Source: Poronia punctata
Taxonomy: Eukaryota > Ascomycota > Sordariomycetes > Xylariales > Xylariaceae
Length of the DNA: 64,000 nucleotides
Assembly (NCBI GenBank): GCA_022579005.1
Contig: MU401498.1
Span: forward strand, 158,642-222,641
Direction: 5' to 3'
Shown here: piece after piece, positions 60,602-64,000 of the stretch
Layout of the letters: every line of letters begins with the position of its first letter
How positions within the stretch are numbered: position 1 is the stretch's first letter
Made by a program: the position numbers and the translations under genes
Notes under the pieces: generated by a model
Databases searched by the model: none
The model's input: the letters and a program-made list of their open reading frames with translations, nothing else
What the model was told of the DNA's origin: nothing

Positions 60602-61796
60602 ACGGGTTGATGACGATGTAATTGTAATTGGATGACTACTTAGGTAGCGTGGGCGGTGGAACTTGGGACGAGGGAGTGTCTGTCTCCCCCCCCCCTCCCC
60701 CCCCGAAGTTCTGACCTGGATCGTGTTGGGTATGGGTCATTGTCCGACGGAGGGAGGCTATGAAGGATTTTTGGTTGGGGAACAAAAGAACAAGAGCCAG
60801 GGAAGCCTTCATAAAAGGTGCCATGTTATTTGCTCGCACATTGATTTGGGTAGTAGCTACGGAATTTTGCTTCTACTTTGGAGATTTTATCAATCCTGCT
60901 TTGTTATGTACTAACCCATCAGCAGCAGAGAATCATGTGTTTGTAACTTGGGAGAACCTACTTTTAGACCGGCAAGAATCTTGGTGCATTGTCTGCGCAG
61001 TAAAATCCGCCATGTCACCGGTTATCTCGAACTTATGGACCATAGTTTCTGGGAATAGGTTAAGCGTTGGCAAATCATTAGTCTATGGATGAGAATGTAA
61101 TGTATTCTCATAGACCCTTTTGGCCCAGATACGAGTCGTGGTACGGGACCTTGAGCAAATGGTGACAGGACAGGAGACATGTTATGGTGGTGGTGCGATC
61201 AGCTCACTGTACATGTTCCCGAACCCAACCGGAGAAAGAAGCTACTGTAACTTTCCCGGGGAATAAGTACATGTTGAACCCTTGAAGCGTTACCCTCTCA
61301 ATCAAACGATGGCTATCTTTTAGACGTACTTTCTCTCAGGAGGACGTCCACGACGAGGGTCATGCAAGATGCAACAGTTTCTACCCCACATTGCTAAGTG
61401 GTTCCAGGACGGCAGCGCAACCGTAGCGTGAGATTGATTATAGCCAACGCTTCAAGTTCCACTCTTGACCATCTTCTTCTTACGGCGCAAAGTTAAAGCC
61501 GAGGAATCTTTAAATGAATCATCATAAAGAGCCGCTACCGACATCGATTAGTAATGCCGGCGGGGTAACTATTCTGGTCGTTGGGGACGTGTTACGTCAC
61601 AGACTACAGTTGGACTACCTACTCCAAGTCCCGAACAGCATATAAGACACAGCATATAAGAAACAGCATATTAGATACCCTTATTTTTAGATTTGGAAGC
61701 TGTTTATTTATTTGTTTTATTTTTACTAATTTCTTCGACAATTTGGACTACCGTTAGATTACTGAGTGATAGTTGGCAAAAAAAAAGAAGAAAAAA
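60602..61796. other. Intergenic, 1.2 kb
   Basis: A 110-codon plus-strand frame (60760-61092) with a hydrophobic middle exists, but it has no recognised motif and follows immediately after a C-rich tract; I did not accept it. The final 150 bp include short repeats of ACAGCATATAAGA near 61634-61670 and the A-rich leader of the next gene. Confidence 0.55.
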
Positions 61797-62843
61797 ATGA
61801 AGGCCTTCGTTTCAATCGAGAATGGGCAAGGCGCCGTAAGAGAAGTTGAGAAGCCAACGCCCTCCGAGGGTGAAATACTAGTCCGCGTCCATTACGTCGG
61901 CCAGAACCCGACAGACTGGAAGGGATTACCGCACAAGCCCCCCGGACGCATCATAGGCTGCGACTTTGCCGGAACAGTAGCGGATGCGAACGGGTCCAAG
62001 TGGCGGGAAGGCCAGCGCGTCGCCGGCTTCGTGCAAGGCGGCCAGGCAGAGCCGCTGTCCAGGGGCGCATTCGCCGAGTATCTCGTCACCGCCGCGTCGT
62101 TTGTATGGGCGGTACCTGACTCGGTCTCGCTCCAGTCCGCGGCCACCGTCAGCCTTGCCTTTGCTACTGCGATGCAGGCCATGTTTCAACGTCTGGGACT
62201 CCCCGAACCTAGCAAGCCTGCCACGTCGGCCTTTCCGGTCCTGATCAATGGCGGGACCAGTTCCGTCGGTCTCTACGCCGTGCAGTTGGCCAAGCTTGCC
62301 GGATTATTCGTCATCGCTACGGGGTCGAGGCAGAACCATGATCTGCTTACGTCTGTTGGCGCGGATGCGACGGTGGATTATAAAGATCCGGATTGGCCCG
62401 GGAAAGTCCGGGCTCTGTCTCACGATAACTTGCGACACGCGTTTGACTGCGTATCTGAGCCGGATACCGTCAAGAGCGTCGCGAAGGCCCTCTCGCCTAC
62501 TAAAGGAGGCCATATCCTCGTCATTCTTCCGCGCACGCAAGACGATGTTCCGGCAGGGCTGTCAAAGGTCAAGGTGGAATCTACAGTCGTGCACACCGTC
62601 TTCGGCCATCCGATCGATGCTTCCGGGACCGGGTTCCAGAATTGGGGCGGTCGTACCCCGGAAGATCAGAAGTTGTGGGAGAAGTATCTGAGTCTGCTGC
62701 CCGAGTACACCGAGTCGGGCAAGATCAAGCCTAATTCTTATAAGGAGCTGGGAGGGCTTGATGCTATACCGGAGGGATTTGAGCTGCATAAACAAAATAA
62801 AGTCCGGGCTCAGAAGATTGTGTATAAAGTATTGTCCGATTAA
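61797..62843 (+). CDS. MDR-family enoyl reductase / quinone oxidoreductase
   Basis: NADPH-dependent medium-chain reductase of the zinc-independent type, similar to fungal stand-alone trans-enoyl reductases and quinone reductases. Single exon, 348 aa, from the ATG after an A-run. The GroES-like N-domain shows VGQNPTDWKGL and GCDFAGTV. The nucleotide site is FPVLINGGTSSVGLYAVQLAKLAG in adjacent segments (the TSSVG turn replacing the classical GxGxxG), about residues 144-167. VDYKDPDW is typical after the second strand. Structural-zinc cysteines are absent, as expected for this subgroup. No polyketide synthase or other cluster gene is adjacent, so an isolated detoxification or general reductase role is as likely as a biosynthetic one. 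Length is normal. Confidence 0.9.
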   Translation: MKAFVSIENGQGAVREVEKPTPSEGEILVRVHYVGQNPTDWKGLPHKPPGRIIGCDFAGTVADANGSKWREGQRVAGFVQGGQAEPLSRGAFAEYLVTAASFVWAVPDSVSLQSAATVSLAFATAMQAMFQRLGLPEPSKPATSAFPVLINGGTSSVGLYAVQLAKLAGLFVIATGSRQNHDLLTSVGADATVDYKDPDWPGKVRALSHDNLRHAFDCVSEPDTVKSVAKALSPTKGGHILVILPRTQDDVPAGLSKVKVESTVVHTVFGHPIDASGTGFQNWGGRTPEDQKLWEKYLSLLPEYTESGKIKPNSYKELGGLDAIPEGFELHKQNKVRAQKIVYKVLSD

Positions 62844-62949
62844 GAAAATAATGTTTTTTTCCAATAGATGAAAGAAATAATTATATGTATGTATATATGC
62901 CTCCAAACCAAAATATCTTTTAACAAAGCTTGGTACGTTATGCGTGTCT

Positions 62950-63784
62950 CTAAAACCTCCATGGGGGCCTCGTCGGTCTCCGTGTTTCCCCTCCCCTACC
63001 CCTTCCGGATCCTGCCGTGTTTCGGGAACCGCCCTGCGATCCTGGGGGAGGACGAGGTCTATTCAGCTCGCCTACAGGGGCCTGGAAACCCGGAGTAGGA
63101 CGAGGTCTGTTCAGCTCGCCTACAGGGGGATTAAGTCTAGGCGGAATCGGAAGCGGTATAGGAGCAAGAGCACGAGCAAGGGCCGGCCGAGGCGTAGGCG
63201 GTTCCTGATTTTGATTTTGCGGAGCTGTTTTCAAATGTCAACAATCAGTTATTTTAAAACTCAATCGATAGAATACTGAAAAAGAGAGATGTAAACTCAC
63301 CAACTTCCAAATCCCGTCTATCCTGCAACCCGGGCAACTTCTTCCTTTTAATCTCCTCCTCCACTCCCCCCTTCCCCTGTTCCGCCGACGAAGAAGACAA
63401 AACAGGCACGGGTATAAGCGCGGGCCGATACACCTTTATCTGCGCATACGCCGCCGCCGGATCAAAAGACGATCTCTGCGGAGGCGGTTCATACAAGACT
63501 TTTTGTATCCATTCCGTAGCCGAGTTTCTTTCTCGTAAGCCGGCCGGGTATCGGTTCAGCACGTAATTCTCTAGGTCGGCCAGGTCCGGTCTGTCGGCTG
63601 GTGAATGCGCCTGGAGGCGGAAGATGACGGATATGAGGTCCGGGTCTACGTGCGAGTAGAGCGATTGCGAGAGGTGGGCGGCGTAGGTGAGGTATTCGGT
63701 TTTGGAACGCGGTGGGTTGCGGGTTGTTTTGGTGGGGTGGGGAGGTTGGGCTGGATAGCAGAGGGTTATGAGGGTTTCCATTAC
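62950..63784 (-). CDS. Unrecognised protein with Pro-rich repeated tail, 5' end outside window
   Basis: Two exons are visible, 63784-63301 and 63224-62950, joined in frame by a GTGAGT...ACAG intron. The first begins GTAATGGAAACC directly after a CACAG acceptor preceded by the perfect branch point TACTAAC. An earlier exon therefore probably lies beyond 64000, and the local ATG (63781) is internal. The visible part reads VMETLITLCYPAQP, then a helical segment (EYLTYAAHLSQSLYSHVDPD, LADLENYVLNRYPAGLRE). The tail is Pro/Arg-rich and contains a 16-residue unit, PVGELNRPRP plus six residues, twice, encoded by a 48-nt direct repeat (about 63045-63127). It ends GRGRGGETRRPTRPPWRF. I do not recognise the family. 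RNA binding or scaffolding would be guesses. Confidence 0.65.
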
Positions 63785-63874
63785 CTGTGAAGGGGGTTTG
63801 ATTTGTTTTAGTTAGTAGCGGGTTTCTTTTTTTTTTTCTTTTCTTTCTTCTTCTCTTTGGGTTGGATTTTTTTT

Positions 63875-63894
63875 GGGGGGGGGGGGGGGGGGGG
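63875..63894. repeat. G20 homopolymer
   Basis: A run of about 20 G, probably within an intron of the partial gene (C run on its coding strand). The exact length is unreliable in assemblies. Confidence 0.9.
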
Positions 63895-64000
63895 TGGCGG
63901 TGTATAAAAAATGGTGGTATAAAAAAAATCACAAAAAATGCTGCCCAAATTTTTTATTGTGGCCCGTATTTGCCAGATATGGGATGGTTGTAGGTCTTTT

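Noticed and set aside
60760..61092. 110-codon plus-strand frame with hydrophobic segment
   Set aside because: Protein-like only in part, with no family or splice context.
57653..62843. A metabolite or cellulase gene cluster from the endoglucanase, small protein and reductase
   Set aside because: No synthase, transporter or pathway regulator nearby and large gaps between genes; treated as independent loci.

Overview
The window is nuclear DNA of a filamentous ascomycete (Pezizomycotina). Most genes carry one to six introns of roughly 50-130 bp with GT(A/G)NGT donors and CTRAC-type branch points. The gene set includes a FarA/CTF1-type Zn2Cys6 regulator, Tof1, Ctk1 and Pgs1. Intergenic DNA is long and sprinkled with TACCTAGGTA-like and TACTCGTA-like words. 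I cannot name the species; Sordariomycetes is a guess from general style. There is one assembly gap (10 N at 15032-15041) inside a poly-G/poly-C tract.

Layout. 1-20 kb is gene-poor: a low-complexity hypothetical protein (1945-3075, minus), a complete six-exon PfkB sugar kinase (11976-13460, minus), a U6 snRNA gene (17497-17596, minus) and an alpha/beta-hydrolase of the homoserine O-acetyltransferase superfamily (17987-19386, minus). An intron-containing tRNA-Arg(TCG) follows, then an 834-bp non-coding LTR element with a 4-bp target duplication (20430-21263). 21-29 kb holds a carboxypeptidase S-like M20 peptidase, the replication-fork protein Tof1 and a mitochondrial 3-hydroxyacyl-CoA dehydrogenase. 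32-43 kb holds the FarA/CTF1-type regulator, an AIF/FSP1-like flavoprotein and the CTD kinase Ctk1. 45-58 kb holds a small C2H2 protein, a DUF4743-Nudix hydrolase, a Caps_synth-type glycosyltransferase, the complex I subunit NDUFA12, Pgs1 and a secreted GH5 endoglucanase. 59-64 kb holds tRNA-Gly(TCC), a small cysteine-containing protein, an MDR-family enoyl reductase and the 3' part of an unrecognised Pro-rich protein.

No secondary-metabolite cluster, CRISPR or bacterial-type operon is present; the genes are independent housekeeping or accessory loci. Functional themes can still be seen. Fatty-acid metabolism is represented by the FarA/CTF1-type regulator and the 3-hydroxyacyl-CoA dehydrogenase. 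Inner mitochondrial membrane biogenesis is represented by NDUFA12 and Pgs1, which are transcribed divergently from one 414-bp region.

The most notable observations came from resolving gene structures by eye. Two unrelated genes (NDUFA12 and the glycosyltransferase) each appear to need a 7-nt micro-exon to restore reading frame and a conserved motif. Two introns appear to be GC-AG. The mini LTR element carries a tRNA-Ser-complementary region about 49 nt long, far beyond a normal primer-binding site. All exon models are hand-made from splice consensus, frame and remembered family motifs; none was checked against transcripts or databases.
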